This document shows, in pieces, positions 12,601 to 23,400 of a stretch of DNA of 64,000 nucleotides (its first letter is position 1; every line of letters starts with the position of its first letter). The notes under the pieces are model-generated. The model worked only from the letters and a program-made list of their open reading frames with translations. It had not been told where the DNA came from and searched no databases. The position numbers and the translations under genes are program-made. The DNA is from Liolophura sinensis. Its lineage: Eukaryota; Mollusca; Polyplacophora; Chitonida; Chitonidae. The stretch is from assembly GCF_032854445.1 (NCBI RefSeq), contig NC_088295.1, positions 84,364,644 to 84,428,643 of the forward strand. Reading direction: 5' to 3'.

Positions 12601-14495
12601 GACAAGCTTCTGTCGTGAACTGAATTCCACAGGAAACAATGAGAGGAAGATTAGATCACCTATCAATTAATATGCAGATATTAATGAATCTGTTAATTAA
12701 TATGCATAGTAGTGAACACATGATAGACTAACCTGAGTAGGATAGCTGACATGCTGGAGAGAATGGTTGCTGGCTAACATAGCCCCCAGATAGGACAGGG
12801 AACATAGTGTGTACAGGCTGGTCGGAGTTTTGTCTGCAGGACTGCTTCTGTATGTTAAGACTGAATGATACAAAAATGGCCATGAATAACAACACAATAT
12901 CAACATTATCAGAAAAAATAAATAAAACATAAATCAAACTGCATGCTGGCATATCAGTAAGTTGTCCAGAGTATTTAATTTATCCGACTGATGCTTAATG
13001 CCACAGGTGCAACTTAAGTACAGGTGTGTGATACTAGTTAGTTTTATGAGTGGAAGAAACCTCAGTCCTTAAGGGTGTGGAGAAAAAACACTGACATTTG
13101 GCAAGGTACCGACAAACTTTCCTGCCTGTGACACACAATAATGGTGGATAGCAAACACAAATGGTCTCACTCGAGCAATCAATTTCAGCTTATTTGACAC
13201 CAAGGCCCCTTGAACACTGAGGTTTAATTTGGTTGATTGGCTCCTGTTACCTCTGACCAACACTATTCCCATATCATGAATATAAGTATAAACACCAATT
13301 TCCAAATCAACTAGCGTAACTGAACTTACAACTCTCGCATTGGTGAGAGGATCATTGTACTGCCCTAAAATGCTAATCACTAGGCCACAGAGGCCTCTGG
13401 AAGCCTAATAAAGCAAGGTGTGCAACAGGTCCTAACCTAAGCCTATTTATCACCCAGAAGTAAAGTACATGATCTATCCAATATTTTTTAACATTTAATG
13501 TTCTTTTTTTTTCTTCAATAGCTTAATATGGAACCTTGTCTAATGCACATACTTTCTTTGACACACCTGACCTATGCCACTGTGGAGTCAAGATCTACTC
13601 TTGGTCTACACCTAAGGAATTCACACAAACAAACAGACACATACATTAGAAATTTCAACTTACTCAGCTTTGAGAATAAAGCATTGACAATACACTGCAC
13701 AAACACTAAGGCCAGGGTAAAGGTGAACTTGTCTTTTTTCTCCCCATCCACGTATGTCCCTTTGGTGCTGTGAGCAAAAACAATTCAATTTCTGACTACC
13801 TGAAGAAGCTATGAACATCATGGCATTTGCAGCACGCCTACTGTTAAAAAGCAAAACAACAAAACCACAGTATACATATTCCTATCAAAACATGAATATC
13901 GAGTGTATTTGTAAAACCAAATACCAGTAGTTGTAATGTCTGTCATTCTCATTTCTAGTCCCTACCATGTGACTACTACCTGCAGCTGAGTAGGTCTAGA
14001 TGTTGGCGTGATGGTATGGCACTATTGAAATGAATAAATGAACTTGGAGACATTGATCTTGGACAGCAATAATTTAACAAAATATGTAAAAATCTTCAAC
14101 TATCGTGTGTACCTAGATTTATTCCCGATACTGGTAACATAACATGTGTATGTCGTATGCACGATTTGATACACGTAATCATTCTTTCTCTCTACCAGTT
14201 TGTAAACTCGATAAATCCATTGATGTACCTCATACATGTAGATGCGATTGACCGATCACTGTGGCCCATGCAGGAAAACATGTATTTAAGACGTTTAATT
14301 CAAAATATTTCAAAGCGGATCGATATCGAAGAACAAATGATAAAGTAATAATGAAAACGTCCGTAAACAAAACCAGCTGTCTGTCACAGTCAGTGTCAAA
14401 ACTTACATTTTCTCTTGCAGTATGCCATAGTAAAAATAGCAGACAAATATTCCTACGAAGCAGACGAAGAGTTTCTGTTTGGTTTGTGCCACCAT
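9608..14495 (-). CDS. SLC35B1: ER nucleotide(-sugar) transporter, SLC35B1 type, complete
   Basis: Multi-pass ER membrane carrier of the SLC35B family (UDP-galactose transporter-related; the human protein is described as the ER ATP/ADP exchanger AXER). Seven exons on the minus strand: 14495-14407, 13767-13645, 12847-12733, 12238-12050, 11645-11519, 10729-10623, 9808-9608. Phases fit throughout and give 316 residues (human 322). Diagnostic blocks are [13 protein letters not shown] at the N-terminus, LGAMLASN and [17 protein letters not shown] in the middle, [26 protein letters not shown], and [20 protein letters not shown] near the end. The last four residues KKNK form a KKXX dilysine ER-retrieval signal. 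I chose the Met at 14495 because it gives an N-terminus of family length; the frame is open further upstream to 14609. The intron before exon 5 carries repeats of that exon's boundary. Confidence 0.95.
10130..10310 (+). mobile_element. Degenerate SINE (related core, different head)
   Basis: Contains CACATGGGAAAGTTTGTCAG, TAACTTGCC and a tail GACAACAATCAAATAATTAA. The same core is seen inverted at 13070-13398. It lies in the last intron of the SLC35B1 gene. Confidence 0.55.
10957..11143. repeat. Direct tandem duplication, ~93 bp x 2
   Basis: Two near-identical copies that start CACCATAATAG and end TTATAAATAATTAAATCA, offset by about 93 bp, inside an intron of SLC35B1. The high identity suggests a recent event. 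Confidence 0.85.
11611..11825 (-). repeat. Four-copy array overlapping SLC35B1 exon 5 acceptor
   Basis: On the plus strand the motif GCACC(G/T)G...CACCATCCAG(A/G)GTCA recurs at 11611, 11683, 11739 and 11797 (spacing 72, 56, 58). The first copy is the true start of exon 5 ([11 protein letters not shown]) with its 3' splice site at 11646-11647. The other three lie in the intron just upstream in transcription and include exon-like sequence plus, in part, the acceptor flank AACTGAAACAAGATC. Confidence 0.75.
12297..12500 (-). mobile_element. tRNA-derived SINE, family 1
   Basis: Minus-strand copy beginning with tail remnant CTCAAGAATATTTCACATGT and ending in the head side CTGGTGAGAGACTCCTGGGT. Sits in SLC35B1 intron 3, close to the exon 4 acceptor. 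Confidence 0.8.
13070..13398 (-). mobile_element. SINE, minus strand, head plus alternative core
   Basis: Read on the minus strand it starts with GAGGCCTCTGTGGCCTAGTG, has a promoter-like head and a core with GGAAAGTTTGTCGGTACC, related to the copy at 10130-10310. Located in SLC35B1 intron 2. Confidence 0.65.
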
Positions 14496-17240
14496 TTCGC
14501 GCTTTTCGGACACATATATGACTGAATGTGCCTCACTTGCCGGCACGTTATCAGTGGAACTCTTCCCATGGACTTCGGTCATACCAATCACCCACGAGTA
14601 CGTGTACACAAAGCCTCACTTCCGGTCACCGCACACTAGATCACTCTTCAATCTGATTGGCTGAAATAAATAGCGTCGGGAAATCCCCTGTAGTACATTT
14701 TTTTGACTTTATGTTCCGTTTATCTTTTATTACTATTTCTAATTTAAAGGTTTACTCTTTAACATTTCATTCCCGTCAAAAAATGTATTATAGTTCTTTT
14801 GGTAATATGCACAGAGCAATGTTGTGTCAGTCACCAGAGTCAAACAGTGCATACAGCAGTATGGGAATGGAAATAAATGGAATAAAATCTCCATGAGAGA
14901 GACCTGTGACCGTTTAAGTTAAATGTAATAGATTGCTTTAAGGGTACATGCTCCTACATGTACCTATATTGGCCTATTGGCCCATGCATGTGTTATCAAT
15001 TCAGCCATTGTAGGCCCTATAATGCATATGATATGGTGATGTGCTAATTATAAGTTATATATTACACTGTCGTATGATAAATGCCCAAACCAGGCACACA
15101 TATATATTTGCCGCCCACAAACAACGGACTATGTATGCCCCTCATCGTGACAACAATATATTTGTTTATTTATTTATTTATTTATTTATTTATATGATTG
15201 GTGTTCTTAAACGAAAGTTCTTAAAATAAAAACATATGAATGAAAAGCAACACAATTTTAAATAAGGCTAATGGCTTAGGTTTAACAAATAATGTCTGTG
15301 ATATTGACCTCTATAACTACACGCAGGCCTGCGTGTAGTTTTATTTCACACTGATGTGGAACAGTTAGCTCCTGTATTACAATATTTCCGTTTATCTCCA
15401 GTGAAAGTTAACAATTAGCCTATCATGTAACTATATATATGAAAAATATATTCTGAAAAGTGTGCCTTAGACCATATATATAAACCGTAAATATGTTTAA
15501 AAAAAATTCTTTTGACATATCTGCAAAAGAAATTAAGATATATACAATTGATCGGCACATAGGCCTGTATATGTATATTATTAGAGAATAATTACACAAA
15601 TGGCTTTCCATGCTTCAATGGCGGATTTACAAATGACTTTCTGTCCATGGATAGGCCTATAGATGAAGATGATTGGGTGAAGCATGCATGCGTCAGAAGA
15701 AGTAGCCAGACGCGCTCAGATTACACTTGGGCTACAATTTAGAGCAAATTACAAATTTTTAGCTCTCATAAATTTCGATTTATACAGGCGATTGAGACTA
15801 CGTACGTAAATTAAAAATTCTAACATTTTTTGTACTATATCTCAAACAAGTATGGACAAGTATGGACAAGTATAGACAAGTATAGACAAGTATAGACAAA
15901 AAACAAAAACAGACTCGGAATCACTATATACATTGGAAATATATACATTGGAATATATCAAAAGTATCAAAATCCAAAACTTTTTATGGTGTCACATATA
16001 TTAAACCAATGGCGAGCTTCTTACTTTCAACGGATTTGACTGTCTTCTTCAAACTTCATACCATTTGTGTGTGCTCTATAGATGCGTATGAAATTAGAAG
16101 AATCATCCGCCCATTGGTTCTTGTGAAGATTTTGTTAAAATGTTTTGCGTGAAATCCAGTTTGTCCACTAAAGTATAAGATCTGGAAGAACAAATTTCAC
16201 ACCGTAAAAGATAATATCCTCGAGAATATTTGTTTTTCGCTAGACGAAATGTATATAATTCAGAAGTTTCCACTCCTCCCGCATAACGGTCTGCATTCAC
16301 ACGTTATATAGCGCGTTTATACTTTGCTTGACATGATGCAATGACAAGCCTGCTGGCGTATTCTTGCGACAATCGTCAAGAAAGGCCTATATTGGTATAC
16401 GTGTTTTGTGACGTCATTTTCCACTGAGAGGTCTGTGTGTAGAATACGACATCACTGTAGGCCAACGTCATTAAGGCGTCGTAAACGCGTAAAATGGTGG
16501 ACTACACGTCGACGGATACTGAATTCTAAACATTAACAATCGTCCTGTACTCCCTTTCTGAGTCTGAGCATGTCGCTTGGGTGAGTTTTTGAACTAAGGT
16601 ATAATGTTTATATAAACAGAAGTATATGTGATTCAGTCTTGCTTTGTATATCAGCCCGCTTTAATAGCCCTGAACTATTGGCTAGGCCTACATTATAAAG
16701 CACAATGTTGTCGCCTGCACATATACACACATATATACATTTCGTGCACGTTCTGTGGTTGCCTGGCATAGTTACACGCGTACATCATGAAAAAATGAAG
16801 ATGAGAGCAGTGTTGTTTAGTAAAGAAATATGTATCGTACAAAGGTTAGGCTATTCTGTTTTAAAAAGTCCAATTAACATGAGTTCAGTCAATTTATGGT
16901 AGGCTTAGCCTACATACAATTCACCTAGGCTGCAGGCCTTATAGATTTGCTATATAAACCATGCTACTTAACAAATAAGCCATGACGTGGATCTCGGCCT
17001 ATATAGCATGCTGATATTTTATAAATCAAAGGGCCTTCCTAGGCCTACAGTATTTTCTATACAGTAACATGATCTCAATAGAAGATACTACTAATAAGTT
17101 TCATTCCATGTTTCATAACATGCGATTGAACTGTTTTGGAATGTTCAACCACAGTTGTATATAGGTACTGTATACTGTATGAGCGAAATAGGCTATATTA
17201 ACTAGGCTATGTTATTATATATATATACATCCCTTGCAAA
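14496..17240. other. Spacer between divergent SLC35B1 and W1 genes
   Basis: Must hold the 5' UTR and promoter of SLC35B1 (just right of 14495) and probably of W1. No further gene seen. Contents: a (TTTA)n run joined to SINE tail remnant GATTGGTGTTCTT (about 15162-15206), an 11-bp microsatellite (15846-15899), a perfect TGACGTCA site at 16409-16416, and a possible untranslated exon ending at a GTGAGT donor near 16580. The last is not supported by homology. Confidence 0.4.
15846..15899. repeat. 11-bp microsatellite, ~5 copies
   Basis: Unit CAAGTATAGAC / CAAGTATGGAC repeated five times in a row, ending in an A run. Confidence 0.85.
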
Positions 17241-17483
17241 ATGCGATGCATGTTTGCAGTGATTGGAACTTTTTGTTTCCACGTTACATGTACAGGTAAT
17301 GGCATTCAAAACCTACATTCTTGCTGCTTTATTGTTCTTCAGGTAGCCTACAGTTATGATAACCCAACAACGGACAGCACAAGCCTAGTAAATGGATCAT
17401 GGACACTTATATACTTTTCTTGTTGATGTTCGCAGAGAGCATGTATATGTATCATTCCGAACCAGAGATCATTGCCCAGAACC
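17241..17483 (+). other. Candidate signal-peptide exon(s) of W1
   Basis: Two models fit the phase 1 needed by the exon at 24679. Model 1: exon 17241-17295 (MRCMFAVIGTFCFHVTCT, donor GTAATG) joined to 17436-17483, a 48-nt phase 1-1 exon like others in this gene. Model 2: a single exon from the ATG at 17399 to 17483, with MDTYILFLLMFAES as the signal peptide and donor GTGAGT. Model 2 has the clearer hydrophobic core. Both would be followed by a ~7.2 kb intron containing the minisatellite. Confidence 0.4.
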
Positions 17484-20400
17484 GTGAGTCTTTAATACCG
17501 AATACGTGTAAAAATAGCACAGATTTCACGGCTGGAAATCAGTACGTTTTTAGAGTCAGTGACTTAATTGAGTCATGCAGCAATCCGTATCTACCATCTA
17601 CAGACCACGCAAATGGTCATTATATAGGTCTTTTCATAACTCTAAAGTTGCTGGTTCGAATCCCGGATATGTTTAAGCCAATATGTAACACTAGAATCTC
17701 TCCTATACATCCAGAAAGTTGAAATTATAAATAGATTTCCTGAATATCACAATCTGCATTTGCGGTGCTATCAACGTGCACTGCATATGCATAGCCTGTT
17801 AAACACACAAATCAGAAGCTGTATACGCTTTCCTTGTCCTATATGCTAATAACACGCATGTATCGTCGTGCGTGTGTCGCGGTTAAGTTCATCTTAAAGC
17901 CTACGGAAGGCTTGTGCACGTGGACCTCTATTTCATAGTGATATATAATTATAATTTCGCCAGTCCGAGGCGATGTACAAGATAAGAAGGAAAATTTAAG
18001 AAAAAGCTGATTCAATGTTATTTAAGTCTCAGTGCACCTTACAAGAATTATTAGCAGCTATATGTTCGGGCGATTTTATCCACAGAACACAGCTAGCCTA
18101 ACAATTCAGGAATATTAACTTGATACCTGAAATTTACTGAAAAGCGGAATCCTCAAGTGGTTCTGCTGAGATAAGCACGTCGCCGCTTCAGTTAGATCCT
18201 CTCGTCCTAGTAGCTGTAGGCTATATGCTCAAACCCAGCTTCATGCTGTTTATGAACAGCTGTTTATCAACTACATGACATGAACGAGTCTATGGAAGGA
18301 GCAGTAAAGGTTTATAAATGAGTGGCTGTACATAAAGGTGAGCCAGTTTTACAATACCTGAGAATGGAAATCAATGCCTTGATACCCGTTGGCGTTAAGG
18401 TGTTTGCTCGTGTACCATCTGCTGCAAGTGTTGCTGTTAAAAATGGGGAAAATGTAAAATGTTTCTTGTGTCCGATTGGTTGTTTGATATATTACAGTTT
18501 GTGGGACGTGGTACAGAGAAAACAGCATCTACTTTATATTCGCCGCGTATGTATACACGCATATGTACGCATATGAGGATACAGATCGCGTTTATATTTA
18601 TGTTCAACCTCTCACCATAATGCTGGCCGCCGATGTATATAGTGAAATATTCTTGAGTACGGCGTAAAAACATAAATAAATAAATAATTTTTCTTTTCGT
18701 GAAATGTGAAATGTAAAAATATTGCGAAGCAAGCATAGTACATCAAAAAGTCATCTGGCATATAGAAACTGCTTTAAAATATTGTTGGGATTTTAATACG
18801 TTAGTGTCGGTTTATGTGCGAGACATATGGCTGATATCTAGTCCTTTTTTGCCCTGCGAAAGTGGCTTTCAACCGGTTTGACGTCCCTTGCTTGAACGGC
18901 AAGTAGGAGCATTTAATCCGGTTTGCTTGCCCCAGTTAGCGATGTAGATTTAAGCCAGTTTCAGGGCTTGAGCGGGTTTATCAGTGCCATATGAACGGTA
19001 ACTGGATTAAATGTTCGGGCGCGTGGAGGTCAGGATGACGTCGTAATTACTAAACCGGCTTAACTGTGACCATGTGAACGGGCAAATCCCTGATCTGGCT
19101 GAAAACCGGCTTGGCCATATGGTCGTGTGAACGCACGCATTTTGACAACTGGCTTCGATCTAAACCAGTTCAAATTTGATTCGGTTTAAATTTTGGCCAT
19201 GTGAACGGGGTATTGTGTCAATGTATCATTATCCATAGTGCAAAGGGTTGGTATTTTGTCACCGAGTATCGAGATATGATGTTAATTTTTTTAATGCAGA
19301 CTACTCAATTTAACCCGTTCCTTTACCAAAAACTAAGCTTTGTGAAGAAGTTTCAAATTTTGATTTAAGTAAGAAATGGCTTGGTGGAAGCTATTCCAAT
19401 TGGAGATTAAAAGACTAGCTACATAGACTGTCCAAACGATAGCAGAACGCAACGTTTTGCTCTGTGACGTTGCTGTGCGTATGTACTCCATATATGTTTT
19501 ATGAGCACACATACACCGATAATTGTGACGTAATAAATCAAAGAATAAATGAGTTCACAACTTTGGACCGTCTTGATACATGCGGAAAGGAGTTTGCGAG
19601 CTCCCCATTCCCACACGCTAAGAGTAATTATGACGTCATGACTTTACCACTGAATTCATATTAGAAGAGCTCAAAGTGTAAGTAGTGATGATTGTCTGAC
19701 GTCATAGATTTTGTGACGTTTTTCTGACGTGCCAACATTGTCATTTCCATGGCAAGATGTGACGCCAACCCGCCTCAGGAACTTGATCAGGTTTCACCCT
19801 CAGTTGATTCATATTTCATATATGATGTGCGTGATCCCCTAAAATTATCCTGATAGTAATGTGGAATGTCAGGTGTTCACCTTCAGATTTTGTTGGTCAT
19901 CATTAGACTTAATAGGTTTATACTCTGCCGTTTTTTGAACACCGTTGCTCAAATGTGTATTAAAAGACAGACTGAAGGATAATTTCCACTGCGCCCTGCG
20001 CCGTGTAAGGCCTACATGTATCTACCACGTTCAAACTAGGCTAGATCGATATTTTCGAGATCGGGGAGGAAAATTTTTTTCCGAATTTTAATTGTCACCA
20101 ATCAGCATGGATGACGTTGACCTGTATTAGTGACGCCATTAGGCCAACTTCACGCGACACAGCTGATTATGCAAGTCGAGATGGACAAACTACTAAACAT
20201 GTAAGATATTCAAGACAATTATAAGGGCAAGAGAGATGCTTATAATGAAAACCCTCATCGTGTGGAATATGGCGGAGGTGAAATGATTAGCGGGAAAAAA
20301 AACTTACGTTTCATCTGATATCAAACACTGGTTACCTCAGATGCTTGATGTAGAAAACCATGTGCATGTTTGCACCGTAGTACCGCACATTTCTACTCCC

Positions 20401-23400
20401 CCCCCCCCACTCCAACCAAAAAAAAAATACATATATTACGTTTTTATTTCTGAAATTCAAAGTCACAGTGGCTGCACTGTGGCTTGTCACAAGAATTGTT
20501 CACTGGTTGTATTTATCAAATTATCTGGAGGTCAACTCCTTCCATAATTTAATAACACATACACTCACAACGTGGTTAAATTTGTATAGGGGTGAATGCA
20601 ACCAACTGGCCAAAAGCCGGTTCTGAATCCGGACAGATTTTCGAGCCCAGTGTGGACGTAGTAGATTTCCAGGATTACCTGTAAGGAGGAATTGAGTGAG
20701 GAAATAGGGCCTACTTAGGTCGCAGGTGTGTGTTCTAATCTTAACCTACATTGTTTTTTCGTAGACTAACTAACCTAAGGTTGTATTTAGCTCTGTACTG
20801 TCGGGGATTGTCGCGAATATTTAGATCTTTGTAATCATTAGTGGCTTTGTTAAACAAAGCTGGTCGTTCATAAACAAGGTTGATGAGTTTTTCATCGATC
20901 GTCTTCGGTCCGAGATGGAGAAGCCTGGCTGTACTTGCAAATGATTGGTTTAAAATGACACAAAATGATGCGGTGCCGTTCCGGAGCCGCGTGCCGTACC
21001 ATGGAAATGGTTATACCTAACAAGTACAGTTCTGTTTCATGATGTTGTGTCGTGCGTCGTGCAGGGTGCGGCGAGGCGTGCAGTGGAAATTGGCCTTCAC
21101 ACTCAGTATCAGTCATCTTGATACAGTGCAAATGGCCAGGTAGTCTGGAGGACCTGTCTTGAACTTCTTTCAACAACTAACCCTTTAACACCTCATGTTT
21201 TCGACATCTTCATGTTGCTGCCATGGAGTTATGCCTACAGATGACCTGTGTTGTCGTGGTATTGATGTATTTTCATAACCCTTAAATTACCTGTGTTGCC
21301 ATGGTATTGGCTGTTTTTAGGCCTATCACCCTTGGATTGCCTGTGTTGTTATGGTATTGGCATGTTTTTAGACCTATCACCCTAAGATTACTTGTATTGC
21401 CATGGTATTGGCATGTTTTTTATCACACTCAGATTACCTGTGTTTGTCATGGTATTGGAATGTTTTTAGTCCTATCACTCATAGATTACCTGTGTTGTCA
21501 CGGTATTGGCAAGCTTTTAGGCCTATCACCTTTAGATTACCTGTGTTGTCATGGTATTGACATGATTTTATCACCCTTGTATTACTTGTGTTGTCGTGGT
21601 ATTGAAATGACTTCATCACCCTCAGCTTGCCTGTGTTGTCATTGTATTCGTATATTTTTATCACCTTGTCATAATATCGGCATGTTTTATCACCCTCAGA
21701 TTGCCTGTGTTGTCATGGTATTGTCATGTTTTAGGCCTATAACTCACAGATTGCCTGTGGTGTCATTGTATTGGCATGTTTTTAGGCCTATCAGCCTCAG
21801 CTTACCTGTGTTGTCATGGTATTGACATGTTTTTATCACCCTCAGATTACCTGTGTTTTCATGGTATTGGTATGTTTTTAGGCCCATAAGCCTCATATTA
21901 CCTGTGTTGTCATGGTATTGACATGCTTTTATCACCCTCAGATTACCTACGTTGCCGTGGTATTGGCATGTTTTTAGGCCTATTAGCCGTATATTACCTG
22001 TGTGGTTATGGTATTTGCACGTTTTTATCACCCTAAGATTACCTGTGTTGTCATGGTATTGGCATGTTTTTAGGCCTTTCATACTCAGATTATCTGTGTT
22101 GTCATAGTATTGGCATGCTTTTATCACCCTCAGATTACCTACGTTGTCATGGTAACGCCATGTGTTTAGGCCAATAACCCACAGATTACCTGTGTTGTCA
22201 TGGTATTGGCGTATTTTTAGGCCAATCACCTTTAGATTATCTGAGTTGTCATGGCATTGCCATGTTTTTATCAACCTCATATTACCGGTGTTGTCGTGGT
22301 ATTGACATGATTTCATCACCCTCAAATTCCCTGTGTTGTCATGGTATTGGTATATTTTTATCACCTTGTCATGGTATCGGCATGTTTTATCACCCTCAGA
22401 TTGTCTGTGTCGTCGTGGTATCTGCATGTTTTAGGCCTATCACCTCAGATTACCTGTGTTGTCAAGGTATTGGCATGGTTTTTATCACCCTCAGATTACC
22501 TGTGTTGTCATGGTATTGCCATGTTTTTAGTCTTATCACTCACAGGTTACCTGTGTTGTCATGGTATTGGCATGTTTTTAGGCCTTTTTATCCTCAGATT
22601 ATCTGTGTTGTCATGGTATTGACATGCTTTTATCACCTTCAGATTACCTGGGTTGTCATGGTATTGGCATGTTTTAGGCCTATCACCCTCAGATTACCTA
22701 CGTTGTCATGGTATTGCCATGTGTTAAGACCTATAACGCACAGATTACCTGTGTTGTCATGGCATTAGCATGTTTTAGGCCTATCACCTTTAGATTATCT
22801 GTGTTATCATGGCATTGACATGTTTTTATCACCCTCAGATTGCCTGTGTTGTCGTGGTATTGGTATATTTTTATCACCTTGTCATAATATCTTCATGTTT
22901 TATCACCCTCAGATTGTCTGTGTTGTCATGGTACTGGCATGTTTTGGGCCTATCACCCTCAGATTACCTGTGTTGTCATGGTATTGGCATGTTTTAGGCC
23001 TTTCATCCTCAGATTATCTGTGTTATCATGGTATTGGCATGCTTTTATCACCTTCAAATTGTCTGTGTTGTCATGGTATTGGCATGTTTTAGGCGTATCA
23101 CACACAAATTACCTGTGTTGTCATGGCATTGGCAAGGTATTAGGCTTATCACCCTTAGATTACCTGTGTTGTCATGGTATTGACATGTTTTTATCACCCT
23201 CAGATTACCTGTGTTGTTATGGTATTGACATGATTTCATGGTATTGTCATGGTATTGGCATGTTTTGTCAGCCTCAGATTACCTATGTTGTCATGGTATT
23301 GCCATCTTTTAGGCATATGCCCCCTTAGATTACCTGTGTTGTCATGGTATTGGTATATTTTTATCACCCTCAGACTACCTGGAGTGTCATGGAATTGGTG

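Noticed and set aside
16103-16300. 65-codon minus-strand frame upstream of W1
   Set aside because: No homology recognised, no splice context, and similar chance frames are frequent in this AT-rich spacer.
21301-23328. Several plus- and minus-strand frames of 60-230 codons
   Set aside because: Same minisatellite, diverged part; the text (CCHGIGMFLSPSDYL-like) is the repeated exon start, not an independent gene.
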